A stretch of DNA of 64,000 nucleotides from Salipiger thiooxidans (GTDB lineage: Bacteria > Pseudomonadota > Alphaproteobacteria > Rhodobacterales > Rhodobacteraceae), in assembly GCF_900102075.1 (NCBI RefSeq), contig NZ_FNAV01000011.1, forward strand, positions 124,001 through 188,000. Reading direction: 5' to 3'. The stretch's first letter is position 1. Each line of letters starts with the position of its first letter. This document shows positions 1-9,477 of this stretch, in pieces. Both the position numbers and the translations under genes were made by a program. The notes beneath the pieces were generated by a model. The model saw only the letters and a list, made by a program, of their open reading frames with translations. It ran no database searches and was not told the DNA's origin.

Positions 1-1692
1 GAGCTGCATCAGGCCAAGCTTGAGCAAGTTGCGATGGATCGGCACGGTCCTTCGCGCGGCCATGCTCTTCAGGCTTTGCCCAGGGCCTTGCTTGAGGACG
101 ATGCAGGGGATCTCGTCAATGACCTGGATATCATCCGTATGCAGCTGCAAGACCTCCTCGCTGCGGAGACCCATGTGAAGGGCGATCAGCGGTCCCCAGA
201 ACATGGGATCTCCGGAATCTTTGAGCTTGTCTTGGAAGATTGGCGTTCGGAACAGCTTGCCAAGGTGACCGCACCACGTCTGCCGCTCCGTATCATCCTC
301 AAGGAGCATGCGGCGCTCAACTTCGGCGGACTCCCAGATGTGATCCGCCATCATGTTTTCCCGGGCTTCACCCTGACGTACGGCGAACTTGAAGACACGC
401 TGGAAATCCTGCATGTGCCGGTAGATCGTCGCTGCCTTGAGCCGCGGCAGCCTCTCGCGCAGGATAGTGATCTCGATTTTGCCGGGGCTCTCGCCTTTTC
501 TCGTCATTCTGGCCCGGGTAATCTCCTCGTTCCGCCGTTCTTGTTCGTCGGCCTCATCGGCAGCCACCTGCGGGGACCGCTTGTCGGTCTTGGCCTGGTA
601 GTTTCGTGGAATGCGCTGCATGAGTGTGAAAGCAGCAGTGAGCTCCTCGTGCACGACATCATTCAGGGACTTGGCCCCAAGGATGCGCTCCATCAATCGT
701 GCCGTTGATCGGACATTCGCCGCCGAGTTCTTTGCCCAGCTCTCGCCCCCCTTCGGGTTCGGGTTTTCATTGAACTTGAAGGTTCTGTAGCCCCGCGAGC
801 GCTTCTCGATATAAACCTCGGCCGTGTCCAGGATCGTTGGGCCGGGGGAGGTGTCGTGTGTTTTGCAGATTTCCTGAACCGGCGCCACTGAGATCTCCGG
901 AGCGACGTCTTTTGGCGTTTCTTTTTCGATCGGCCGTGCCGCGGCGCCCCCGGCGGGGTCGGGCGCCAACACGGGATACGATGGAACAGGCGCGACGGGC
1001 GCAGCAGGATACACTGGAGCGGGAGGTGATCGTTCTGCGTAAGGGATGGCGCTGAATAGGGCTGAGAGATGGAGCGTGTAGCTATCTGGCTGGTCAATGC
1101 CCGGGAGAACACGGCCGTCGGTGTCGAGTAGGCCCCGTGATCCCGGCGGAAGTTCTCTTCGTTCGCATCAAGGATGACCCGCAAGGCTCGGTAGGCCAGC
1201 CTCTGCCAGTCCGGGTCTGTCTCGTCGAGCGGGATTCCGAGGCGGTCGGCCACTTGCCGGAGTGGATCCCGAGCCATGTCCCGATCCCGAAGCCGGATTG
1301 CATCACGGACGGTCGCAATCGCGGCGTCGGAACACTGCAACTCATAGGCGGCCACCTCCGGGGTGCGTACGGGGGCGACCTCGCGCGCGGTCTCGGCCAC
1401 GTCGATGAGAAACCGGCTGAGCCCGTCCAGGAGCCTCTCCATGATGTCCGGCGCTATCGCCATCGTCCTCTCCGTCACACCGGCGAAGGCAATGTCACTC
1501 AGAAGGGTGAGTTTCTGAGCCAAGGCCTTCGCGTCGGGGAGGACATGGGATCGAAGCGAGAGGAGCAGTGACATTTTTTTTTGGAGAGACCTCCGGACCC
1601 CAGGCCCGTAGGGCCTGGGGCCAGCGACGACGCCAATGGAACCCGCTCGGGCGGTATTCGAGATGCGGTTGGGATGCGGTCGTGAAACGCAA
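1..1692 (-). pseudogene. Tyrosine-recombinase integrase, frame-disrupted, runs off left edge
   Basis: Site-specific integrase of the type found next to tRNA genes in roseobacters; it would integrate or excise an island. It reads leftward and is cut by the window edge. The catalytic-core arginine box GLRSEEVLQL is encoded near 142-172; the later HxxR box and tyrosine lie outside. The likely start is TTG at 1692 with AGGAG 8 nt upstream, giving an N-terminus with SQPHLEYRPSGFHWRRRW. Two frame changes are needed: one A must be lost from the A9 run at 1574-1582 to enter the frame with LSLRSHVLPDAKALAQKL, and a second change between about 1100 and 1010 enters the frame with PEISVAPVQE, which stays open to base 1. 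The order matches family members I recall. It is probably inactive, unless slippage at A9 is used and the second shift is an error. It abuts the 3' end of tRNA-Asn. Confidence 0.8.
1598..1620. other. Perfect 10-bp hairpin inside the integrase N-terminal region
   Basis: CCCCAGGCCC, a three-base loop GTA, then the exact complement GGGCCTGGGG. On the integrase (minus) strand it lies 15 nt before the A9 run where the frame breaks. It is not followed by a U tract on either strand at the right distance, so it is not a terminator. It may favour polymerase or ribosome slippage, but that is inference. Confidence 0.6.
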
Positions 1693-1809
1693 GTCTGCGA
1701 CTCCTGTGCCAGCGTTTGTGCCACGCGGTGGGACAGGATATGTGTCACGCCAATAATTCTCCGAATGTATACGGAGAAAATCCTTGGAGATCAGTCTCTC
1801 AGGATATTT

Positions 1810-1884
1810 TGGCTCCGGCGGTAGGGATCGAACCTACGACCAATTGATTAACAGTCAACTGCTCTACCGCTGAGCTACGCCGGA
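1810..1884 (-). tRNA. tRNA-Asn (anticodon GTT), CCA encoded
   Basis: Cloverleaf read on the minus strand: acceptor TCCGGCG pairs with CGCCGGA, D-arm GCTC/GAGC, anticodon loop CTGTTAA with anticodon GTT, T-arm with GGTTCGATCCC, and CCA encoded at 1810-1812. The integrase begins about 120 bp beyond its 3' end in the same direction. This is the usual layout when a tRNA 3' half serves as the attachment site of an island. Confidence 0.97.
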
Positions 1885-1895
1885 ACATGTGGGGC

Positions 1896-1924
1896 GTATA
1901 GCAACAGGCTTCGAACCTTGTCCA
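1896..1924 (-). promoter_or_regulatory. Sigma-70-type promoter of tRNA-Asn
   Basis: On the minus strand TGGACA (1919-1924) is followed after exactly 17 bases by CTATAC (1896-1901). These are near-consensus -35 and -10 boxes, and they place the transcription start a few bases before the tRNA. Confidence 0.7.
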
Positions 1925-1965
1925 GAGCCATTTGTCACATTTTTTCAGCTTTTCCGAAATTCCTT

Positions 1966-2880
1966 CTAAGCCAATGAAAAAACGGACGTTTCTGAAGTGC
2001 CTTGCCGCCACGTCACCAGATCGCGGCGGGCGAGGTCGATCAGGTGAGCGAGTACATTGCGGGCTGCGGCAGACTGAAGTTGTGGGGGCGTATCGGTGTA
2101 GATACGGGCGGCCAGCCCCGCGGCATCAGAGGCGCCGTCCTCCAGTGCAGCGAGGATCTGCGCCTCGCGCATGCGGCGGTGCGAGGCGAGGGTCTCGAGC
2201 CGTTCAGCGGGAGTCTCCACCGGCGCGCCGTGGCCCGGGTGGAACACCTGCCAGCGCCGCGAGGCCAGCCGGGCGAGCGAGGACATGAAGGCGGTGAGGT
2301 CGCCGTCGGGGGGCGAGACCAGCGAGGTGGCCCAGCCCATCACCAGATCGCCCGAGAACAGCACGTCCCCCAGCGCGAAGGCCATGTGGTTGCCGAAATG
2401 GCCGGGCGTGTGCAGCGCCTCGAGCTGCCAGCCGTCGCCCTCGATCACCGCGCCGTCGGCGAGCGACCGGTCGGGCGCAAAGCCCGCGTCGACGCCTTCG
2501 CCGCCGCCGACCATGCCCGAGGTCGCGAGCCGCTCCATCAGCTCGGAGCGTCCCGATCCGGCGTCGCCAAAGGCCATCACCGGCGCGCCAGTCGCCTCCG
2601 ACAGCGCGCGGGCGAGGGGCGAGTGGTCGCGATGGGCATGGGTCACAAGGATATGGCTCACGTGCTCGCCGGGGCGCAGCGCCGAGAGAAGCGCCTCGAG
2701 ATGGGAGGGGTCGTCGGGGCCCGGATCGATCACCGCGATGCCGCGCGTGCCCACGAGGTAGCTGTTGGTGCCGCGGAAGGTCATCGCCGAGGGGTTGGGC
2801 GCCAGCACCCGGCGCAGCCCGGGGCCGAGCTCTTCGGGCACACCGGGGCGGGGCTGAAAATCGGGTTGCGGGTCCTGCAT
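1966..2880 (-). CDS. MBL-fold metallo-hydrolase (LACTB2/glyoxalase II-like)
   Basis: Metallo-beta-lactamase-fold hydrolase of 304 aa, probably cytoplasmic (no signal peptide). The metal-binding signature THAHRDH is at residues 80-86 (H81, H83, D85, H86), with later ligands in HTPGH and in LFSGD, and a terminal metal histidine in FHPGHG. The C-terminal part has a small winged-helix-like region with YTDTPPQL, as in LACTB2-type proteins. The start is the ATG at 2880, just before MQDPQPDF; much longer upstream reading is antisense to the kinase gene and is not credible. It is transcribed divergently from the histidine kinase with 42 bp between. The substrate cannot be read from sequence; thioester or RNA hydrolysis are both known in this fold. 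Confidence 0.88.
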   Translation of the reverse strand: MQDPQPDFQPRPGVPEELGPGLRRVLAPNPSAMTFRGTNSYLVGTRGIAVIDPGPDDPSHLEALLSALRPGEHVSHILVTHAHRDHSPLARALSEATGAPVMAFGDAGSGRSELMERLATSGMVGGGEGVDAGFAPDRSLADGAVIEGDGWQLEALHTPGHFGNHMAFALGDVLFSGDLVMGWATSLVSPPDGDLTAFMSSLARLASRRWQVFHPGHGAPVETPAERLETLASHRRMREAQILAALEDGASDAAGLAARIYTDTPPQLQSAAARNVLAHLIDLARRDLVTWRQGTSETSVFSLA

Positions 2881-2922
2881 CTTTCGGGGCTTTCTGGCTG
2901 TGCTCACATCCTGAGGTAGCGC

Positions 2923-4203
2923 ATGTCCTTCCATTGGCTCAAACACTATATGCCCCGCGGGCTTTACGGCCGGGCGGCGTTGATCCTGTTGCTGCCGGTG
3001 GTGACGCTGCAGCTCGTGGTGTCGGTGGTCTTCGTCCAGCGGCATTTCGAGGATGTCTCCAGCCAGATGAGCCGGGAGCTCGCACGAGAGATCGAACTGG
3101 CGGTGGCGCAGCCGGCGCTGGCCGAGCCGCTCGCGCTGGAGCTGATCACCGTGCCAGAATCCGCGCTGCCGGCCGAGAACGAGCGGCGGTGGTACGACTT
3201 CTCCGGGCTCGTGGTGACACGCACGCTCGAGCGGTTCGTGTCGGGCACCGAACGCATCCTGCTGCCCGACGACGACTACGTCATACTCTACCTGCGTGAC
3301 GGCGAAACTCTCACGCAGGTGCGTTTCTCGCGGCGCCGGGCCTCGCCGACCAATGCGCACCAGCTCTTCGTGAACATGATGGTCTTCGGCGTGCTGATGA
3401 CGGTCATCGCCTTCCTCTACCTGCGCAACCAGCTGCGCCCGATCACCGAGCTGGCGCGGGCGGCCGAGGCCTTCGGGCGCGGTCGTCACGAGCCCTACGC
3501 GCCGGCGGGCGCGGTCGAGGTGCGGGCGGCGGGCAGCGCCTTTCTCGACATGCGCAACCGCATCGAGCGGCAGATCGAGCAGCGCACCATGATGCTCTCG
3601 GGGGTGAGCCACGACCTGCGGACCCCGATCACCCGGCTGAAGCTGGGGCTCTCGATGCTCGAGGATGACGAGCGCGAGCCGCTCGAGCGCGATGTCGAGG
3701 ACATGCAGCGGCTCATCGACGCCTTCCTCGACTTCGCGCGCGGCGACACCCAGGGCGGCGAAGCCGAGCCCACGGACCCGATCGAGCTGGTCGAGGGCAT
3801 CGTTGCGGACGCGCGGCGCGCCGGCAAGGACGTGACGGTCGCGTCCGCCGAGGGGGCGGGCGAGGTGACGCTGCGGCCCGCGGCGATGCGGCGGGCGCTC
3901 GAGAACCTGATCGGCAACGCCGTCCGCTACGGCACCCGATGCGAGGTGTCAGTCGCTCTGACCGAGAAGAGCCTGCGCCTGCGGGTCGAGGATGACGGGC
4001 CCGGGATCGCGCCCGAGCGGCGCGAGGATGCGCTCCGGCCCTTCGTTCGGCTCGATCCGGCGCGCAACCAGGACAAGGGCACCGGCGTGGGGCTGGGGCT
4101 TGCCATCGCCGCCGACATCGCGCGGGCGCATGGCGGGGTGCTACGGCTGGGGCAGAGCGACAGCCTCGGCGGGTTGCGGGCGGATATCGTGATCGCGCGG
4201 TAA
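2923..4203 (+). CDS. EnvZ-like sensor histidine kinase
   Basis: Membrane-bound two-component kinase of 426 aa. TM helices at about 17-39 and 149-167 bracket a periplasmic domain of roughly 110 residues; a HAMP segment follows, beginning RPITELARAAEAFG. The phospho-acceptor H-box is SHDLRTPITRLK with His230. The ATPase domain has the N box (NLIGNAVRYG), the G1 box (DDGPGI) and the G2 box (GTGVGLGLAI). The architecture and HAMP-H-box spacing resemble EnvZ. No response regulator is adjacent, so it is an orphan here, and its partner must lie elsewhere. The start ATG has GAGG a few bases upstream. The signal is unknown. Confidence 0.88.
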   Translation: MSFHWLKHYMPRGLYGRAALILLLPVVTLQLVVSVVFVQRHFEDVSSQMSRELAREIELAVAQPALAEPLALELITVPESALPAENERRWYDFSGLVVTRTLERFVSGTERILLPDDDYVILYLRDGETLTQVRFSRRRASPTNAHQLFVNMMVFGVLMTVIAFLYLRNQLRPITELARAAEAFGRGRHEPYAPAGAVEVRAAGSAFLDMRNRIERQIEQRTMMLSGVSHDLRTPITRLKLGLSMLEDDEREPLERDVEDMQRLIDAFLDFARGDTQGGEAEPTDPIELVEGIVADARRAGKDVTVASAEGAGEVTLRPAAMRRALENLIGNAVRYGTRCEVSVALTEKSLRLRVEDDGPGIAPERREDALRPFVRLDPARNQDKGTGVGLGLAIAADIARAHGGVLRLGQSDSLGGLRADIVIAR

Positions 4204-4610
4204 GGGCAGGGCGGTCGCGTCGGTTTGTTCAATTGGAACGACTTGCCATCATTTCGCCCGCCGGGTGCCGGAGTTCGGCACCGCTTTCTGCACGAAACCT
4301 CTGAAGGCCGGCGCGGAGGTTGCGACCGCTCCGGCACATGTCACTGCCACCATCGATCTCACGTCGATCGCCGGGGGCGAAGCGCGGTGGTCCCGACCGC
4401 GCCGAGCCTTGGCCTCGCAAGAGGTCGTCCGGCGGCCGCCCGGTAGGGCCTCTGCCCCCGCCGGACGGCCGCCGGTGTTTCGCTTGTGGCGTGTCGCATG
4501 CTCTCGGGCTGTGCCCGGCAAAAGCCGTGACGCCAGACGCATCATGCAGGTGGGGCCGTTAGAACATCCCTGAACCGGGGCCGGTGGGCCGGTGGGACGG
4601 TGAAAGGGCC
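4204..4610. other. Intergenic stretch without a supportable gene
   Basis: 407 bp between the kinase and the zeta inhibitor gene, both ending into it. Short frames exist on both strands but none has family-like sequence or a good ribosome site. The GC-rich words near 4425-4480 (GGCGGCCGCC and CGGCCGCCGG) can pair with each other and may act in transcript ending, though no U tract follows. Confidence 0.5.
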
Positions 4611-4925
4611 TCAGCCCTCGAGCAGGATCTGGCCCTTGGCCTCGACGAGAAGTTCCGCGCGCTTGGCGCGGATGGCGTCGGCGTCGGCCTTGCCAGCGAG
4701 ATCGTCGGCGACCTTGCGCACCACGTCCTCGTGCCCGGCTTCGGCGAAATCGGCCTTGATCACGTCGCGGGCGTAGTCGTCGGCCTCGGTACCGGATTTG
4801 CCGAGCAGGTCGGCAGCCCACAGACCCAGCAGCTTGTTGCAGCGGGCCTCGGCACGGAAACTCATCTCCGCATCATGGGCGAACTTGTTTTCAAACGCCT
4901 TTTCACGCTCGTCGAAAGTGGTCAT
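4611..4925 (-). CDS. F1FO-ATPase zeta-type inhibitor subunit (DUF1476)
   Basis: A 104-aa helical soluble protein of the DUF1476 family. In Paracoccus denitrificans the homologous zeta subunit blocks ATP hydrolysis by the F1FO-ATP synthase by inserting its N-terminal helix into F1. The diagnostic N-terminus [18 protein letters not shown] and the later [12 protein letters not shown] are present, and length matches the family. The start at 4925 (MTTFDER) fits the family; an upstream extension of 24 residues is possible but unlike it. Divergent from purC with 160 bp between. The assignment to the family is firm; inhibitory activity is inferred from Paracoccus. Confidence 0.92.
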   Translation of the reverse strand: MTTFDEREKAFENKFAHDAEMSFRAEARCNKLLGLWAADLLGKSGTEADDYARDVIKADFAEAGHEDVVRKVADDLAGKADADAIRAKRAELLVEAKGQILLEG

Positions 4926-5085
4926 GGATACGGCTCCCCCCGCGTTCAATCGCTCGTTTGAAAAGATATTCACTCCCTTGGGGCCGCGCAACCCCAACCG
5001 TCCGCTTGCGACGCGCGTGGGCTTGATTTATAGGGCCTCGCAGGACGCAGGGGTCCCCTCTGCGCGCCCCTCTGAAAGGATTGCC

Positions 5086-5847
5086 ATGGCACGCCGCAAG
5101 AAGATCTACGAAGGCAAGGCGAAAATTCTCTACGAAGGCCCGGAGCCCGGGACCATCGTGCAGTATTTCAAGGACGACGCGACCGCCTTCAACGCCCAGA
5201 AAAAGGACGTGATCGAGGGCAAGGGCGTGCTGAACAACCGCCTGTCCGAGTTCTTCATGACCGGGCTGAACAACATCGGCGTGCCGACCCACTTCCTCAA
5301 GCGCCTCAACATGCGCGAGCAGCTGGTTCGCGCCTGCGAGATCATCCCCCTCGAGATCATCGTGCGCAACTTCGCCGCCGGTTCGCTTGCCAAGCGCCTC
5401 GGGCTCGAGGAAGGCACGCCGCTGCCGCGCCCGATCGTGGAATACTGCTACAAGGACGACAAGCTGGGCGACCCGCTGGTCACCGAAGAGCACATCGCCG
5501 CGTTCGGCTGGGCCAGCCAGCAGGACATGGACGACGTTCTGAGTCTCGCGCTGCGGGTCAACGACTACCTGTCGGGCCTGATGTACGGCGTGGGCATCCG
5601 CCTCGTCGACTTCAAGATCGAGATCGGCCGGGTTTATGATGGCGACTACCAGCGCCTGATCGTGGCCGACGAGATCTCGCCGGATTCGATGCGCCTGTGG
5701 GACATCGAGACGGGCAAGAAGCTCGACAAGGACGTGTTCCGGCGCGACCTCGGCTCGCTCACCGACGCCTATACCGAGGTGGCGCAGCGCCTTGGGGTGA
5801 TGCCGAAGCAGGCCACCCACATGGCCAAGCCGAAGCTCATCAACTGA
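5086..5847 (+). CDS. purC: Phosphoribosylaminoimidazole-succinocarboxamide synthase
   Basis: SAICAR synthetase, 253 aa, cytoplasmic. It joins aspartate to CAIR with ATP in de novo purine synthesis. The N-terminus has the ATP-grasp-like [13 protein letters not shown], the middle the SAICAR signature [17 protein letters not shown], and later [12 protein letters not shown]. Length is as in bacterial single-domain PurC. The ATG at 5086 follows AAAGGA at 5075-5080; upstream in-frame codons belong to the intergenic region. It is followed by purS after 87 bp, the usual order in alphaproteobacteria. Confidence 0.97.
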   Translation: MARRKKIYEGKAKILYEGPEPGTIVQYFKDDATAFNAQKKDVIEGKGVLNNRLSEFFMTGLNNIGVPTHFLKRLNMREQLVRACEIIPLEIIVRNFAAGSLAKRLGLEEGTPLPRPIVEYCYKDDKLGDPLVTEEHIAAFGWASQQDMDDVLSLALRVNDYLSGLMYGVGIRLVDFKIEIGRVYDGDYQRLIVADEISPDSMRLWDIETGKKLDKDVFRRDLGSLTDAYTEVAQRLGVMPKQATHMAKPKLIN

Positions 5848-5934
5848 GACAGTGTCGCGCCCGTCAGGGCGTGACATCAGGATTTGTGGAAAGATGAAAG
5901 GCGCTGGCCTTTCGAAGGGAACGGAGTGGTCGCC

Positions 5935-6165
5935 ATGATGGCACGTGTGCATGTGATGCTGAAGGACGGCGTGCTCGATCCGCAGGGCGAGGCGGTGCGC
6001 CACGCGCTGCACGGGCTGGGCTTCGACGGCGTCGGTGGCGTGCGTCAGGGCAAGGTGATCGAGATCGAACTCGCCGAGGGGACCACCGAGGCGACCGTCA
6101 CCGAGATGTGCGAGCAGCTGCTCGCCAACACGGTGATCGAGAGTTACAGCATCGAATTGATCTGA
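5935..6165 (+). CDS. purS: Phosphoribosylformylglycinamidine synthase subunit PurS
   Basis: Small subunit (76 aa) of the PurLQS FGAM synthase; it bridges PurL and PurQ and allows ammonia transfer. The sequence RVHVMLKDGVLDPQGEAV and the later GKVIEIEL are family signatures. Two adjacent ATGs (5935 and 5938) follow ACGGAG; the first fits the family N-terminus (M-x-A-R). Downstream of purC, but its partner purQ is 3.3 kb away behind a chemoreceptor and a dehydrogenase. purL is not in the window. Confidence 0.95.
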   Translation: MMARVHVMLKDGVLDPQGEAVRHALHGLGFDGVGGVRQGKVIEIELAEGTTEATVTEMCEQLLANTVIESYSIELI

Positions 6166-6245
6166 TCGGGGCTGGTTTCAGTCTCTGTTTAGACTTTTGG
6201 GGTTAGGAACCTCCCGTCTGCCATGCAACGGGACGGTGTCCGCCC

Positions 6246-8156
6246 ATGAAACTTCCCAAATTCTCCCTCAAGGCTCGGCTCGCGCTGAGCCTTGCGCTTT
6301 TGCTGCTGGTCTGCAGTGGCGCGATGTTCGCCACCTTCGATTTTCAGACCCAGCGCTCGATGATCGCTGCTGCGCAGGCGCGGCAGGACACTTCGCTGCG
6401 GATCCTGGTCGATCAGTTCTCGTCGGTCTACGACGGGATCGAGGTCGAGATGTCGCCCGACGGTCAGATCGACGAGCTGCGATGGGCGGCCCTGCCCGAG
6501 ATTGATGGCCATGCGGTGATCGATCGCGTGGGGCGGATCTCGGGCGAGACGGCGACGCTTTTCGGCTGGGACGCGGCCGAGGGGGATTTCATCCGGCTCA
6601 CCACCAACATCATCAAGCCCGACGGCAGCCGCGCGGTCGGCACCTGGCTCGGCAAGCAGAACCCGGTGCACGCCTCGATGCTGCGGAAAGAGACGTTCCG
6701 GGGCGAGGCGGTGATCCTCGGCAAGCCCTACTTCACAGTCTACGAGCCCGTCGTTTCCCCCAGCGGCGAGGTCATCGGCATTCTTTACGTGGGCGTCGAC
6801 CGCTCGGTGATCGACGCGCAGGTCGCGCGCGACCGGCTGGTCGGGGTGGGGCTGTCGCTGGCGTTCTTGGCACTTGGCATCTTGGCGCTGATCTTCCTGC
6901 TGTCGCGCAACCTCGGACCGCTGTGGCAGGTCACGGCCCGGCTCGGGCACATGTCCGATGGCGATCTCGAAAGCGACGTGCCCCACCAGTCGCGCGGAGA
7001 CGAGATCGGCGATACCGCCCGCGTGGTGGAGGAGTTCCGCACCAAGCTCGCGCGCGCCCACGAACAGGACGCCGAGCTCGAGCGCCGGCGGCTGGCGCAG
7101 GAACGCGCGGTGGCAGCGCTGCGCGAGGGGCTCGAGCGGCTGGCGAACCGCGACCTCGGAGCCCGCATTGGCGAAAGCGCCGAAATGCCGCCCGACTACG
7201 AAGAGCTGCGGGCGGATTTCAACATCGGCGTCGAAAGCCTCGCGCAGGCGATGGCCGAGGTCGAGACCGTCGCCTTCGGGGTGCGGGGCGCGGCCTCCGA
7301 GATCGGCTCGACCTCGGACGATCTCGCCCGCCGGGTCGAGGAGCAGGCGGCGACGCTCGAGAAATCCGCCGCGGCCCTGGATGCGCTGGCGGGCGCCGGT
7401 GCAGAGATCGCCACCAACGCGGAAGAGGCCGACCGTCTCGCGACCAACAGCCGGCGGCTCTCGTCCGAGAGCGAAGCCGTGCTGGGCCGGGCCATCGAGG
7501 CGATCGCGCGGATCGAGGATGCCTCGTCCAAGATCAACAACATCATCACCGCCATCGACGACATTGCGTTCCAGACCAACCTGCTCGCGCTCAACGCGGG
7601 CGTCGAGGCGGCGCGTGCCGGCGAGGCGGGCCGCGGCTTCGCGGTGGTGGCCTCCGAGGTGCGCAGCCTCGCCCAGACCGCGGCAGAGGCGGCGCAAGAG
7701 ATCAAGACACTGATCCGCGCCTCCAACGACGAGGTCCGCGAGGGCAGCAATCTGGTGCAGCAGACCGGCGCCTCGCTGGGGCAGGTGCTCGAGCAGGTGG
7801 ATTCGCTGGGCAAGCTGATCTCCGAGATCGCCGGGTCGGTGCGGACCCAGACCGACGGGCTGAGCGAAATCAACGGCAGCGTGCAGCAGCTCGAGGGCAT
7901 GACCCAGCACAACGCCGCGGTGGTCGAAGAGCTGAATGCGGCGGGCCAGAGCCTCAACACCGAGGCGCAGCGTCTGTCCGAGACGCTCGAGGTCTTCGAA
8001 GGTGCAAACGGTGCTCCGTGTTCCATCAAGAAGACCGCCGAGACGCGAAAGGCGCCCGAGCAAGCACGCCCCGCGCCCGACGCCTGGGATGCTCCGGCCC
8101 AGCCCCGGCCCGCGTTGGCGGCGACCGGCACCGACGACGGCTGGGCGGATTTCTGA
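6246..8156 (+). CDS. Methyl-accepting chemotaxis protein, Cache sensor
   Basis: Chemoreceptor of 636 aa. TM1 is near residues 11-31, a periplasmic single-Cache-type sensor spans about 33-198 (with [19 protein letters not shown] and GILYVGVD), TM2 is near 200-220, and a HAMP domain follows. The signalling hairpin carries the conserved tip region with [20 protein letters not shown] and GRGFAVVA. The last residues, DDGWADF, resemble the aromatic C-terminal pentapeptide that tethers CheR/CheB in other receptors. No che genes are adjacent. It lies between purS and the alcohol dehydrogenase; a functional link to purines is not evident. The ligand is unknown. Confidence 0.93.
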   Translation: MKLPKFSLKARLALSLALLLLVCSGAMFATFDFQTQRSMIAAAQARQDTSLRILVDQFSSVYDGIEVEMSPDGQIDELRWAALPEIDGHAVIDRVGRISGETATLFGWDAAEGDFIRLTTNIIKPDGSRAVGTWLGKQNPVHASMLRKETFRGEAVILGKPYFTVYEPVVSPSGEVIGILYVGVDRSVIDAQVARDRLVGVGLSLAFLALGILALIFLLSRNLGPLWQVTARLGHMSDGDLESDVPHQSRGDEIGDTARVVEEFRTKLARAHEQDAELERRRLAQERAVAALREGLERLANRDLGARIGESAEMPPDYEELRADFNIGVESLAQAMAEVETVAFGVRGAASEIGSTSDDLARRVEEQAATLEKSAAALDALAGAGAEIATNAEEADRLATNSRRLSSESEAVLGRAIEAIARIEDASSKINNIITAIDDIAFQTNLLALNAGVEAARAGEAGRGFAVVASEVRSLAQTAAEAAQEIKTLIRASNDEVREGSNLVQQTGASLGQVLEQVDSLGKLISEIAGSVRTQTDGLSEINGSVQQLEGMTQHNAAVVEELNAAGQSLNTEAQRLSETLEVFEGANGAPCSIKKTAETRKAPEQARPAPDAWDAPAQPRPALAATGTDDGWADF

Positions 8157-8210
8157 CCAACCTGCGGACCTGGCGCTTGTCGCTTGATCTTCCATGCAGA
8201 ATGACGTGTC

Positions 8211-8233
8211 CTCCTCCCGAACAACGGGAGGAG
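8211..8233 (+). promoter_or_regulatory. Hairpin that buries the Shine-Dalgarno of the alcohol dehydrogenase
   Basis: CTCCTCCCG (8211-8219), loop AACAA, then the exact complement CGGGAGGAG (8225-8233). The ribosome site GGGAGGAG is the right arm of the 9-bp stem, 7 nt before the ATG at 8241, so the folded leader would block initiation. Confidence 0.65.
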
Positions 8234-8240
8234 AGTTCAC

Positions 8241-9278
8241 ATGCGTGCTGCGGTTCTGCGGGCCTATAACGAGGATCTGTCGCTGGAGGAGGTGGCCGAG
8301 CCGCTCTGCCCCGAGGATGGGGTGGTGCTGCGGGTCCTCGCCTGCGGCGTCTGCCGCTCGGACTGGCACGGCTGGACCGGCGAGCATCCGCGGGTGAAGC
8401 CCGGCCAGATCCCCGGCCACGAATACTGCGGCGAGGTGATCGAAGCGGGGCCCCGGTCGCAATGGCAGCGCGGCGACGTGGTGGTCGCGCCCTTCATCCT
8501 CTCCTGCGGCACGTGCCCGAGCTGCCGCGCCGGCCAGCAGACGGTATGCTCGGACCAGCGCCTGCCCGGCTTCATCGAGCCCGGAGCCTTCGCCGAATAC
8601 GTGGCGGTGCCGCGGGACTTCAACCTCGCACGGCTCCCCGAGGGCATGTCGCCGACGCTGGCGGCGGGGCTCGGCTGCCGGGTCACCACCGCGTGGCACG
8701 CGCTCACCGGGCGCGCGGCTTTGCAGGGCGGCGAGTGGCTCGCGGTGCATGGCACCGGCGGCGTCGGGCTCTCGGCGGCGCTGCTCGGCCGCGCGCTCGG
8801 GGCGCATGTGGTGGTGGTCGACGTGGTGCAGGAAAAACTCGACCATGCGCTGGGACTCGGCGTCGACGCGGCGGTCAACGCCAGCGAGGGCGACGCGGCG
8901 GCGCAGATCCGCGAAATCACCGGCGGCGGCCCGCATGTCAGCATCGAGGCGCTTGGCATTCCGATTACCGTCAACGCCTCGCTGCGCTGCCTGCGCCCGC
9001 TGGGACGGCACGTGCAGGTGGGGATGCCGGTGGGTCACACCGCCCACATGGACGTCGACATGTCCGCCGTCTACATGGGCAACCTCGCGCTTTACGGCAC
9101 GCGGGGCATGCCGGCGCATCGCTACCCGTCGCTGCTGGGGCTGATCACCCGCAACAAGGTCGACCTCTCGCCGTTGATCGCGCGCGAAATCGGCCTGAGC
9201 GGGGCCAGCGCCGAGCTTGCGGCCTTCAACGGACCCACGCCGCCGGGCGTGGCGGTGATCACCGATTTCCAGTCGTGA
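8241..9278 (+). CDS. Zinc-dependent alcohol dehydrogenase (MDR superfamily)
   Basis: Medium-chain dehydrogenase of 345 aa that should oxidise an alcohol with NAD(P)+. Catalytic zinc ligands are C38 (in CGVCRSDWHG) and the GHE motif at 59-61; structural-zinc cysteines are C89, C92, C95 and C103. A Rossmann segment GTGGVGLSAALLG follows near residue 171. Both zinc sites are intact. Substrate specificity cannot be read; the group includes alcohol, sorbitol and threonine dehydrogenases. It follows the chemoreceptor by 84 bp, which contains a hairpin covering the ribosome site, so translation may be regulated. Confidence 0.9.
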   Translation: MRAAVLRAYNEDLSLEEVAEPLCPEDGVVLRVLACGVCRSDWHGWTGEHPRVKPGQIPGHEYCGEVIEAGPRSQWQRGDVVVAPFILSCGTCPSCRAGQQTVCSDQRLPGFIEPGAFAEYVAVPRDFNLARLPEGMSPTLAAGLGCRVTTAWHALTGRAALQGGEWLAVHGTGGVGLSAALLGRALGAHVVVVDVVQEKLDHALGLGVDAAVNASEGDAAAQIREITGGGPHVSIEALGIPITVNASLRCLRPLGRHVQVGMPVGHTAHMDVDMSAVYMGNLALYGTRGMPAHRYPSLLGLITRNKVDLSPLIAREIGLSGASAELAAFNGPTPPGVAVITDFQS

Positions 9279-9436
9279 CCGGGACCCCGGCGTGAAATAC
9301 GACCGCACAGCGTAAACGAGCCCAGGCCCCACGGTCGAAAACGGCCCGCCACAGCGACAAAACACTCGGTGCAATCCGACCGAAAACCCCGCAAGGCGGC
9401 ATCCACCGATGCCGCCGGCAGGAGCAGGCAGGGGCC

Positions 9437-9477
9437 GATTGCGCTGCGTCGCAAAAGTCGTTATGCGGTGCGCAATC
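9437..9477 (+). promoter_or_regulatory. Inverted repeat in the purQ leader
   Basis: GATTGCGC (9437-9444) and GCGCAATC (9470-9477) can pair, enclosing 25 bases, 28 bp before the purQ start. It has no match to a known riboswitch that I can recognise; it could be an operator or a leader stem. Confidence 0.35.

Noticed and set aside
34-708. 224-codon plus-strand frame at the left edge
   Set aside because: It is the complement of the integrase catalytic domain; the minus-strand reading gives GLRSEEVLQL.
6189-9374. 1061-codon open frame on the minus strand
   Set aside because: It is antisense to the chemoreceptor and dehydrogenase; high-GC codon use keeps the opposite frame open. Its sequence is Arg/His/Gly-rich and unlike any family.
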